Assembly (NCBI GenBank): GCA_002364245.1
Contig: DEXR01000019.1
Location: 67,425 to 72,723, forward strand
Reading direction: 5' to 3'
Length of the DNA stretch: 5,299 nucleotides
Origin: Flavobacteriaceae bacterium UBA3179
Lineage (GTDB): Bacteria; Bacteroidota; Bacteroidia; Flavobacteriales; Flavobacteriaceae
A program made the position numbers and the translations under genes. Shown piece by piece: positions 1 through 5,299 of this stretch. How positions within the stretch are numbered: the stretch's first letter is position 1; each line of letters begins with the position of its first letter. Under the pieces are notes generated by a model. It had not been told where the DNA came from. It was given only the letters and a program-made list of their open reading frames with translations, and did no database searches.

Positions 1-268
1 TAGGGGAATCTTGTGGATAGTTCTCAACATCGTTGCTGCTTATAGCAACAAAGCCAAAACCTGTTACACGATAATCATTGCAAAGCCTTACAATCTCTTC
101 GTTTATATGCTTTACAAAAGGGCAGTGGTTGCATATAAACATAACTACTGTTCCTTTTTCACCTTGAATTTGTTTTAGTGAAACGGGTTTCATGGTAACG
201 GCATCCAACAAAGTAAAATCGGTTGCTTTGGTGCCAAGGGGCATCATATTGGATGGGGTAAGAGACAT
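1..268 (-). CDS. Thioredoxin-fold redoxin protein (partial, C-terminus missing)
   Basis: This is the first 89 residues of a thioredoxin/AhpC-TSA-fold protein; the rest lies beyond the left edge. Seen: the start MSLTPSNMMPLGTKATDF, a beta strand VVMFICNHCPFV with a CxxC pair (Cys46 and Cys49, CNHC followed by Pro50), and the segment VAISSNDVENYPQDSP near residues 74-89. The CNHCP motif and the ISSNDxxxYPxDSP block are characteristic of a cytoplasmic 'thioredoxin family protein' of about 180-200 residues that is common in Bacteroidetes and other bacteria. There is no signal peptide or membrane segment, so a cytoplasmic thiol-disulfide or peroxide-related role is inferred; the substrate is unknown. 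The ATG at 268 is chosen because the N-terminus then matches the family; Met8 and Met9 are alternatives. It is transcribed divergently from the 103-residue gene. A different minus-strand frame over 159-407 is open but has no family resemblance. Confidence 0.9.
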   Translation of the reverse strand, partial: MSLTPSNMMPLGTKATDFTLLDAVTMKPVSLKQIQGEKGTVVMFICNHCPFVKHINEEIVRLCNDYRVTGFGFVAISSNDVENYPQDSP

Positions 269-304
269 ATCTTTTTCTTTTCTGAATTAGTGCGATTATT
301 TTCA

Positions 305-370
305 ATAAAGTTACAATTATTAAACATTTTATAAAGTTTTGCCAGTCTCTTTTAATGACTGTAACTTTAT
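305..370. repeat. 11-bp inverted repeat in divergent intergenic region
   Basis: ATAAAGTTACA at 305-315 is perfectly repeated in inverted orientation as TGTAACTTTAT at 360-370, with 44 bp between the arms. A partial third copy, ATAAAGTT, lies at 331-338 in direct orientation to the left arm. Each inverted arm places the octamer TAACTTTA ahead of one of the two divergent genes: at 362-369 for the plus-strand gene, and at 313-306 on the minus strand for the redoxin gene. The octamer differs by one base from the Bacteroidetes -7 consensus TAnnTTTG. The repeat may therefore be a pair of divergent -7 boxes or a binding site for a regulator. The repeat is seen; the function is inferred. Confidence 0.5.
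337..369 (+). promoter_or_regulatory. Putative promoter of the 103-residue gene / csaA operon
   Basis: A TTTTG at 337-341 (Bacteroidetes -33 element TTG/TTTG) is followed after 20 bp by TAACTTTA at 362-369, one mismatch from the -7 consensus TAnnTTTG. The spacing fits the usual range for the primary sigma factor of this phylum. Transcription would begin a few bases downstream, leaving a very short A-rich leader before the ATG at 386, with no Shine-Dalgarno sequence. The region is AT-rich, so a chance match is possible. Confidence 0.4.
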
Positions 371-385
371 AAAAAAGCAAAAAAC

Positions 386-697
386 ATGGAAAATTCATAC
401 AATTCACTTTCAGTAGCAGTAGAAGATTTACAAAAGAAAGGATATACAGAAGATTTTAACTTGGTTGAAGAGGGTGTTAAATCCAAATCACTTAAAAAAG
501 AATGGAAAGCCGGTGAGCTAGATGTTATTAAGTTTTATCGATTTGAAGGGATGACAAACCCCGGTGATAATTCAATTTTATATGTGATTGAAACACACGA
601 TAATACAAAGGGTTTGTTAGTTGATAACTACAGTGCAAAAGGTGATTATATTTCCCCGGAAATGGTAAAAAAACTTAATATCACCCATGAAGAATAA
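386..697 (+). CDS. Uncharacterised 103-residue protein
   Basis: A small, soluble, charged protein (many Lys, Glu and Asp) with no signal peptide, membrane segment or cysteine. Visible landmarks are an N-terminal helix-like segment ending in LQKKGYTEDFNL (about residues 15-26), the block FYRFEGMTNPGDNSILYVIE (about 50-69) and KGLLVDNY (about 75-82). Proteins with this GYTxDFNL / FYRFEGMTNPxDxSILY pattern are widespread in Flavobacteriia. From memory, database entries sometimes call them 'phosphoribosylpyrophosphate synthetase', but at about 100 residues there is no room for a PRPP synthetase fold and no PRPP-binding motif, so I do not transfer that name. The ATG at 386 follows an A-rich leader and is the only sensible start. 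The last 11 bases overlap the csaA start, indicating translational coupling. Function unknown; being a real gene is well supported by the conserved pattern, the overlap and the upstream promoter-like site. Confidence 0.85.
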   Translation: MENSYNSLSVAVEDLQKKGYTEDFNLVEEGVKSKSLKKEWKAGELDVIKFYRFEGMTNPGDNSILYVIETHDNTKGLLVDNYSAKGDYISPEMVKKLNITHEE

Positions 698-1025
698 TTT
701 ATCGTGGAGCGACTTTGAAAAAGTTGATATGCGTGTAGGAACGGTAATTGAGGTAAATGACTTTCCAGAAGCTCATAATCCTTCTTATAAACTTCAAATA
801 AACTTCGGTGAGGAAATAGGGGTTTTAAAAACGTCGGCTCAAATTACTGCATTATACAAAAAAGAAGAAATTATAGGTAAGCAAGTAATCGCTGTCGTTA
901 ATTTTCCGAAGAAACAGATCGCCAACTTTATGAGCGAATGCCTAGTTATTGGTGCAGTTGATGACAAAAATGTAACCCTTTTAGAACCTGATAAAAAAGT
1001 TAAAAACGGTTTACGAATTTCGTAA
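687..1025 (+). CDS. csaA: CsaA-like tRNA-binding / chaperone-like protein
   Basis: A stand-alone EMAPII/Trbp111-type tRNA-binding OB-fold protein of 112 residues, matching the length of Bacillus subtilis CsaA (about 110). Seen in order: SDFEKVDMRVGTV (8-20), the opening strand of the fold; FPEAHNPSYKLQINFG (26-41); KTSAQIT (48-54 region boundary approximate); VIAVVNFPKKQIANFMSECLVIGA (67-90 approximate), the family's hallmark VNFPxxQIxxFxSExLVLG block; and a C-terminal LLEPDKKVKNGLRI. CsaA proteins form homodimers that bind the tRNA elbow, and in Bacillus CsaA has been linked to protein export as a chaperone-like factor; the physiological role remains unsettled. The ATG lies inside the end of the upstream gene (11-bp overlap), so translation probably depends on ribosomes finishing that gene. 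The stop codon and the preceding codons sit inside a transcription terminator hairpin. Confidence 0.93.
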   Translation: MKNNLSWSDFEKVDMRVGTVIEVNDFPEAHNPSYKLQINFGEEIGVLKTSAQITALYKKEEIIGKQVIAVVNFPKKQIANFMSECLVIGAVDDKNVTLLEPDKKVKNGLRIS

Positions 1026-1039
1026 ACCGTTTATTTTTT
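1004..1039. terminator. Bidirectional intrinsic terminator overlapping the csaA stop codon
   Basis: A perfect 13-bp stem (1004-1016 paired with 1020-1032) with a 3-nt ATT loop, half-site AAACGGTTTACGA. On the plus strand it is followed by TTTATTTTTT (1030-1039), ending csaA transcripts. On the minus strand the stem is followed by TTAACTTTTTTAT (1003-991), ending SulP transcripts; the SulP stop codon at 1038-1040 is only 5 bp from the stem. The left arm and loop encode the last residues of CsaA (GLRIS) and the stop codon lies in the right arm. Confidence 0.9.
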
Positions 1040-2654
1040 ATACTTCGCTATCCATTACATCAGTCACAACGTAATATCGTGGGTCGTCTATGTTGTCTTC
1101 AATAATGGTTTCAAATTCTGGATTTCTTTTAATTAATAAGGCTTTACAGTCCTTACTTAAGTGTGTGAATTTAACTTGCTTTCCGTTCGCTACGTATTTA
1201 TTGGCGAGGTTTCGTAACGCTTCTACACCACTGTGATCGCTTACTTTAGATTCTATAAAATCAATTTCAACTTTTTCTGGGTCGTTTTTAACATCAAATT
1301 TCGTGTTGAAAGCCGTTGTGGAGCCAAAGAATAACGGACCCCAAATCTCATATACTTTGGTGCCATCTTCTTTAAATCGTTTTCGGGCTCTAATTTTAGT
1401 TGCATTTTTCCATGCAAACACTAATGCACTCATAATAACTCCGGCGATTACTGCAATTGCCAAATCTTGCCATACGGTAATGGCTGAGACGGCTATTAAA
1501 ACAATAGCATCACTCAATGGGATTTTATTCAGAATACGGAAACTACTCCACGCAAACGTGCCAATAACCACCATAAACATAACCCCTACTAATGCTGCGA
1601 TGGGAATCTGTTCAATTAAAGGGGCGCCAAACAATACAAAACATAACAAGGCAATGGCAGCTACCGTACCAGATAATCTGCCTCTACCACCAGAATTTAT
1701 ATTGATAATGGATTGACCGATCATAGCGCAACCACCCATTCCGCCAAATAAGCCATTTAAAATGTTGGCGCCACCCTGTGCAACACATTCACGGTTTCCG
1801 CTTCCACGGGTTTCGGTCATTTCATCTACAAGGTTAAGGGTCATTAAAGATTCAATAAGTCCAACTGCAGCTAGTATAAACGCAGTGGAAATTACAAGCC
1901 CCCAGTGCCCTTGCAACGTATCAAAAAGACCGAATATTTGAGCTTGAAAGGTAGGCAACCCACCTTCTAAACCTGTTCCTCCTCCATCACGGATAAAAGA
2001 TCCAACAGTACTGGCATCGATATTTCCAAAAATGGTAACACACGCTACCACTACAATAGCCGTAAGGGCTGCAGGTATTTTTTTTGTGAGTTTTGGAAGC
2101 CCAAACATAATGGCCATCGTTAAAAAAACAAGGCCTAACATGACAAATAGGTCAATTCCGGTCATCCAAGTAGGAACACCGGTTGAGCTTTCTTTAAAAA
2201 AGCCTAATTGCGATAAAAAGATTACGATTGCCAAACCATTTACAAACCCCATCATTACTGGATGCGGTATTAATCGCACGAACTTACCTAAACGAAACAC
2301 TCCTGCTAATATTTGTATTCCGCCCATAATTAGAAGAGTAATAAAAAGCCATTGCAGCCCTAAGTTGTCAATAGGGGCAGCCAAGGAATCACCTACTTCG
2401 TTTCCTTTCTGTATTAAGTGAACCATTACTATAGCTGTTGCACCGGTAGCTCCAGAAATCATTCCTGGTCGACCTCCAAAAAGTGCGGTAACTATTCCCA
2501 TCATAAAAGCTCCGTAAAGCCCAATAAGAGGATCAATGCCAGCTACAAAGGCAAAAGCAACAGCCTCAGGGACTAATGCTAATGCTACGGTTAAACCTGA
2601 AAGGATATCATTCTTAGGGTTCTGGGTGAAATTTTTGATGGTTTTCTGTAACAT
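1038..2654 (-). CDS. SulP-family inorganic anion transporter with STAS domain
   Basis: An inner-membrane anion carrier of the SulP/SLC26 family, 538 residues. The membrane part (about 14-410) is strongly hydrophobic and shows the family signatures: GLTVALALVPEAVAFAFVAG (20-39) with DPLIGLYGA right after, FGGRPGMISGATGATAIV (about 59-76), IPHPVMMGFVNG (about 129-140), and GGMGGCAMIGQSIININSGG (304-323 region) with RGRLSG following. A cytoplasmic C-terminal STAS domain spans about 425-520, including WGPLFFGS (428-435) and SDHSGVEAL (462-470). It sits at the short end of the family (usually 550-600), with a compact STAS end and an acidic tail. SulP members move sulfate, bicarbonate (BicA-like) or dicarboxylates (DauA-like), mostly by sodium or proton symport; the sequence and neighbours (no carbonic anhydrase or sulfate-assimilation gene here) do not settle the substrate. 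The ATG at 2654 gives a normal short N-terminus and lies 22 bp after a -7 box. It converges with csaA on a shared terminator. Confidence 0.93.
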   Translation of the reverse strand: MLQKTIKNFTQNPKNDILSGLTVALALVPEAVAFAFVAGIDPLIGLYGAFMMGIVTALFGGRPGMISGATGATAIVMVHLIQKGNEVGDSLAAPIDNLGLQWLFITLLIMGGIQILAGVFRLGKFVRLIPHPVMMGFVNGLAIVIFLSQLGFFKESSTGVPTWMTGIDLFVMLGLVFLTMAIMFGLPKLTKKIPAALTAIVVVACVTIFGNIDASTVGSFIRDGGGTGLEGGLPTFQAQIFGLFDTLQGHWGLVISTAFILAAVGLIESLMTLNLVDEMTETRGSGNRECVAQGGANILNGLFGGMGGCAMIGQSIININSGGRGRLSGTVAAIALLCFVLFGAPLIEQIPIAALVGVMFMVVIGTFAWSSFRILNKIPLSDAIVLIAVSAITVWQDLAIAVIAGVIMSALVFAWKNATKIRARKRFKEDGTKVYEIWGPLFFGSTTAFNTKFDVKNDPEKVEIDFIESKVSDHSGVEALRNLANKYVANGKQVKFTHLSKDCKALLIKRNPEFETIIEDNIDDPRYYVVTDVMDSEV

Positions 2655-2676
2655 GTTTTTCCACTTAAAAAGGCGG

Positions 2677-2684
2677 CAAAGATA
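2677..2684 (-). promoter_or_regulatory. Putative -7 box of the SulP gene promoter
   Basis: On the minus strand TATCTTTG exactly matches the Bacteroidetes -7 consensus TAnnTTTG, 22 bp ahead of the SulP ATG. No good TTTG -33 element is visible at the usual distance; the region upstream is AT-rich (TTTTTAAC). A start a few bases downstream would give a leader of roughly 15-18 nt without a Shine-Dalgarno. It gives SulP its own promoter although recG lies 71 bp upstream on the same strand, and no intrinsic terminator is seen in that gap, so some read-through from recG is possible. Confidence 0.6.
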
Positions 2685-2725
2685 CAGGAATTAAACAGAG
2701 TTAAAAATTAAATAAGTAGGTTAAA

Positions 2726-4831
2726 TTAAGAAATATAATTCCAAATATTTTTAAACTTTACCAACTGTGAATACGTGTGTTTTATGGGTTTGTTTTCTTC
2801 GGAAGCTAAAGCAGGGTCGGTTTTGAGCGTTTGCATAGCATAACTTCGTGCTATTTTTAAAATGGCTGAATCTTTCACTATATCTGCGATGCGAAGGTTT
2901 AACACCCCACTTTGTTGCGTTCCCATAATATCACCAGGGCCTCTTAGTTTTAAATCTACTTCGCTTATTTCAAAACCATCATTGGTTTGAGTCATGGTCT
3001 GCAAACGTGTTTTGGCATCGCTACTCAGTTTATGGCTAGTCATTAAAATACAATAACTCTGTTCGGCACCGCGGCCTACACGACCTCGTAGTTGGTGCAG
3101 TTGTGAGAGGCCGAACCGTTCGGCACTTTCAATCACCATAACCGAAGCATTAGGAACATTCACCCCCACTTCAATTACGGTTGTTGCCACCATTATTTGT
3201 GTTTCACCACGTACAAACCGATCCATTTCAAAATCTTTATCGGCTGGTTTCATTTGTCCGTGGACAATTGAAATTTGATAGGTAGGCTGCGGAAATTCTC
3301 GAACGATACTTTCATATCCATCCATTAAATCTTTATAGTCTAATGCTTCACTTTCCTGTATCAATGGGTAGACAATATATACTTGTCTGCCTTTTGAAAT
3401 TTCATCTTTCAAAAACCTAAAAACTTTCAGCCTATTCGAGTCAAAACGATGTACGGTTTTTATACTTTTTCTACCGGGTGGAAGTTCATCAATTACACTA
3501 ATATCAAGGTCACCATAAACGCTCATGGCAAGGGTGCGTGGAATAGGGGTAGCGGTCATGACAAGCACGTGTGGTGGAAGCTCATTTTTATGCCATAATT
3601 TGCTTCGTTGGGCTACTCCAAAACGATGTTGCTCGTCAATTATAGCGAGCCCTAAATTATTGAATTGTACCTTGTCTTCAAGCAGTGCATGGGTGCCAAT
3701 TAGTATGTCTATTTCGCCATTTTTCAGTTTTTCATGAATTTTTTTTCTTTTTGAAGTTTTAGTTGAACCTGTGAGTATTTCTATACTGGTGTTCAGTTTC
3801 TTACATAATTCTAATAATCCGTTATAGTGCTGGACTGACAGAATTTCAGTAGGAGCCATTAAACAGGCTTGAAAACCGTTGTCAATAGCTATTAACATTG
3901 ACATGAGCGCTACAATGGTTTTTCCGCTTCCTACATCTCCTTGTAACAACCGGTTCATTTGTGCATTGCTGCCTAAATCGTTCCTAATTTCTTTGATGAC
4001 TCGCTTTTGCGCATTGGTTAATTCGAAGGGTAAATGATGGTTGTAAAACGTGTTAAAATTCTCTCCTATTTCTTCAAAAGGATAGCCTTTAATTTTACTT
4101 TTATGTTGTAAATTTTTCCGAAGTAATTGTAGTTGAATATAAAATAATTCTTCAAATTTTAATCGATATTGAGACCGTGCTAAAAGCTCTGAACTTTGTG
4201 GAAAATGTATGTTTAAAAGTGCGGTACTTTTTGATACTAATTTTAAAGAATCGAGAATGATTTTTGAAAGCGTTTCAGAGAAATTTCCTTTCAGTTCTGT
4301 GAATAATTGTTGCAACAACCCGATGATAACTTTATTGGTAATTCCGCTTTTTGATAGTTTTTCGGTAGAAGGATAAATGGGTTGCATGGCAGAGCGAACC
4401 CCTTCTTTATGTTTTGAAACTAATTCCATTTCTGGATGTGGCATGGAAAACGTACCGTTGTACCAATTTGTTTTCCCAAAAACCACATACGGAACATTGA
4501 TTTTTACATTTTCCCGAATCCATTTGTGTCCTCGAAACCAAACCAATTCCATTTTTGAATTTCCATCTGTAAACGTAGCGACTAATCGTTTGCCTCGTTT
4601 TTGCTCAACAGTTTTTAAATGAATTACTTTTCCTACCACTTGCACTTCGGCGCTGTTGCGTTGTAACTCTGCTATTTTGTAGTATTTGGTTCGGTCTAAA
4701 TAGCGATTGGGGAAAAGGTTTAATAAATCTTGAAAGGTATGAATACCTAACTCCTTTTTAAGCAAATCGGCGCGATTAGGTCCTACGCCTTTTAAATAAT
4801 CGATTGGAGTTTGTAGAAAGCCACCGTTCAT
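2726..4831 (-). CDS. recG: ATP-dependent DNA helicase RecG
   Basis: A superfamily 2 double-stranded DNA translocase that regresses stalled replication forks and processes D-loops, R-loops and Holliday junctions. At 701 residues from the ATG it is full length (family about 680-700). Domains: an N-terminal helix-hairpin-helix-like LKGVGPNRADLL (13-24), the wedge OB-fold (about 55-145), then two RecA-like lobes. Motifs counted from the ATG at 4831: LTNAQ (271-275), Walker A GDVGSGKT (298-305), motif Ia MAPTEIL (325-331), motif II DEQHRFG (399-405), motif III TATPIPRT (426-433), motif V ATTVIEVGVNVPNA (549-562), motif VI QLRGRVGRG (580-588), and the C-terminal RecG hallmark LRGPGDIMGTQQSG (628-641). 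All catalytic residues are intact. The open frame extends five codons further to a TTG at 4846, but the ATG is preferred because flavobacterial RecG proteins begin MNxxFLQTPIxYLKGVGPNRADLL. It is divergent from the M1 peptidase gene and upstream of SulP. Confidence 0.97.
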   Translation of the reverse strand: MNGGFLQTPIDYLKGVGPNRADLLKKELGIHTFQDLLNLFPNRYLDRTKYYKIAELQRNSAEVQVVGKVIHLKTVEQKRGKRLVATFTDGNSKMELVWFRGHKWIRENVKINVPYVVFGKTNWYNGTFSMPHPEMELVSKHKEGVRSAMQPIYPSTEKLSKSGITNKVIIGLLQQLFTELKGNFSETLSKIILDSLKLVSKSTALLNIHFPQSSELLARSQYRLKFEELFYIQLQLLRKNLQHKSKIKGYPFEEIGENFNTFYNHHLPFELTNAQKRVIKEIRNDLGSNAQMNRLLQGDVGSGKTIVALMSMLIAIDNGFQACLMAPTEILSVQHYNGLLELCKKLNTSIEILTGSTKTSKRKKIHEKLKNGEIDILIGTHALLEDKVQFNNLGLAIIDEQHRFGVAQRSKLWHKNELPPHVLVMTATPIPRTLAMSVYGDLDISVIDELPPGRKSIKTVHRFDSNRLKVFRFLKDEISKGRQVYIVYPLIQESEALDYKDLMDGYESIVREFPQPTYQISIVHGQMKPADKDFEMDRFVRGETQIMVATTVIEVGVNVPNASVMVIESAERFGLSQLHQLRGRVGRGAEQSYCILMTSHKLSSDAKTRLQTMTQTNDGFEISEVDLKLRGPGDIMGTQQSGVLNLRIADIVKDSAILKIARSYAMQTLKTDPALASEENKPIKHTYSQLVKFKNIWNYIS

Positions 4832-4895
4832 ATCACGAAAATACAATATTCCTGTTAAGAGGTGTAAGAGTGGAAGATTTTTTAAAGTTATTTGG

Positions 4896-4903
4896 TTAAT
4901 TTG
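4896..4903 (+). promoter_or_regulatory. Possible -7 box of the M1 peptidase gene
   Basis: TTAATTTG is one mismatch from TAnnTTTG and lies 22 bp before the ATG at 4926, the same distance as the SulP -7 box from its start. No clear -33 element is present. The rest of the 94-bp divergent gap (4832-4925) shows no hairpin or repeat of note. The match is weak in AT-rich DNA. Confidence 0.25.
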
Positions 4904-4925
4904 TGAGCCTATTGAAAAGTTACGT

Positions 4926-5299
4926 ATGAATAAATTTTGTGCTTATATATTAGTCTTAATTAGCTTCTTCGGAAATGCGCAACAAACACATCTGGTTGAT
5001 TTTGTATCAGTTAAGGCTGTAGTAATTCCGAATGCCTCTGAAGAGAGTGTAAAAGGAACAGTTTCATATCAATTTAAAATACTTCAGAAAACAGATTCAG
5101 TGTATTTAGATGCGGTAAATATGAATGTAAGCAATGTAAAATCTAATAAAGTCTCAATTTCTTCGGAAGGAAATAAGATTTGGCTCACTGGAAATTTCAG
5201 AAAAGATAAAACCTACGATGTTTCCTTTTCATACACTGCCACCCCAAAACAGACACTATACTTCACAGGAAATCAGATCTGGACACAAGGCCAAGGAAA
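4926..5299 (+). CDS. M1-family metallo-aminopeptidase, exported (partial, N-terminus only)
   Basis: The first 124 residues of a protein running off the right edge. Seen: a Sec signal peptide, MNK then a hydrophobic core (YILVLISFFG), likely cut after NA at residue 18, with no lipobox cysteine; then a beta-rich region with alternating polar and hydrophobic residues (for example DAVNMNVSNVK, KIWLTGNF, YDVSFSYTATPKQTLYF); and the ending GNQIWTQGQG (115-124). In flavobacterial M1 aminopeptidases this phrase closes the N-terminal beta-sandwich domain just before the SHWxPxFDD segment. The catalytic GxMEN and HExxH-E zinc site would be downstream and is not visible, so activity cannot be judged. 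The inferred role is trimming amino acids from peptides in the periplasm or at the cell surface. The ATG at 4926 is chosen because it gives the complete signal peptide. No Shine-Dalgarno sequence precedes it. Confidence 0.82.
   Translation, partial: MNKFCAYILVLISFFGNAQQTHLVDFVSVKAVVIPNASEESVKGTVSYQFKILQKTDSVYLDAVNMNVSNVKSNKVSISSEGNKIWLTGNFRKDKTYDVSFSYTATPKQTLYFTGNQIWTQGQG

Noticed and set aside
159..407. Open minus-strand frame of about 82 codons overlapping the redoxin start and the divergent intergenic region
   Set aside because: It overlaps the clearly recognisable redoxin frame, crosses the region expected to hold promoters and encodes a protein with no family resemblance.
1303..1716. 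Open plus-strand frame antisense to the SulP gene
   Set aside because: It lies wholly within the well-supported SulP coding region; its composition reflects the complement of transmembrane codons and no family is recognisable.
2032..2421. Second open plus-strand frame antisense to the SulP gene
   Set aside because: Same reasoning: a complement shadow of hydrophobic codons with no recognisable domain and no separate promoter.
2655..2725. Terminator for recG in the recG-SulP gap
   Set aside because: The gap is AT-rich with only weak A/T pairing and no GC-containing stem followed by a T tract on the minus strand.
3525..3737. Short open plus-strand frame antisense to recG
   Set aside because: It lies opposite the RecG helicase motifs and has low-complexity Ser/Cys-rich translation with no recognisable domain.
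4377..4622. Short open plus-strand frame antisense to the recG wedge domain
   Set aside because: It is entirely inside recG with no independent support.
4836..4843. TATTTTCG on the minus strand as a recG -7 box
   Set aside because: It ends only 4 bp before the preferred ATG, so transcription would start at or inside the gene; possible only for a leaderless transcript, and the match to TAnnTTTG is imperfect.

Overview
The window looks like an ordinary stretch of chromosome from a marine-type member of the Flavobacteriaceae (Bacteroidetes). The evidence is AT-rich DNA, near absence of Shine-Dalgarno sequences before the starts, a TAnnTTTG-type -7 box upstream of the SulP gene, and proteins whose wording matches flavobacterial versions of their families. 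No insertion sequence, CRISPR array, rRNA or tRNA gene, or phage gene was seen. I found no convincing undescribed system, and the findings below are modest.

Layout. At the left edge is the N-terminal half of a thioredoxin/peroxiredoxin-fold protein on the minus strand (1-268). A 117-bp divergent intergenic region (269-385) carries an 11-bp inverted repeat that may hold both promoters. A two-gene plus-strand operon follows: an uncharacterised 103-residue protein (386-697), overlapping by 11 bp a CsaA-like tRNA-binding protein (687-1025). The csaA stop codon lies inside a perfect 13-bp hairpin that serves as a terminator shared with the convergent SulP anion transporter gene (1038-2654, minus). 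Upstream of SulP, also on the minus strand, is recG (2726-4831), with a SulP promoter in the 71-bp gap between them. At the right edge a divergent plus-strand gene (4926 to the end) encodes the signal peptide and N-terminal beta domain of an exported M1-family aminopeptidase.

Functional links. The genes are mostly unrelated housekeeping functions: thiol redox, RNA or protein quality control, anion uptake, stalled-fork DNA repair, and peptide degradation. The only pair with clear evidence of co-expression is the 103-residue protein and CsaA, whose reading frames overlap.
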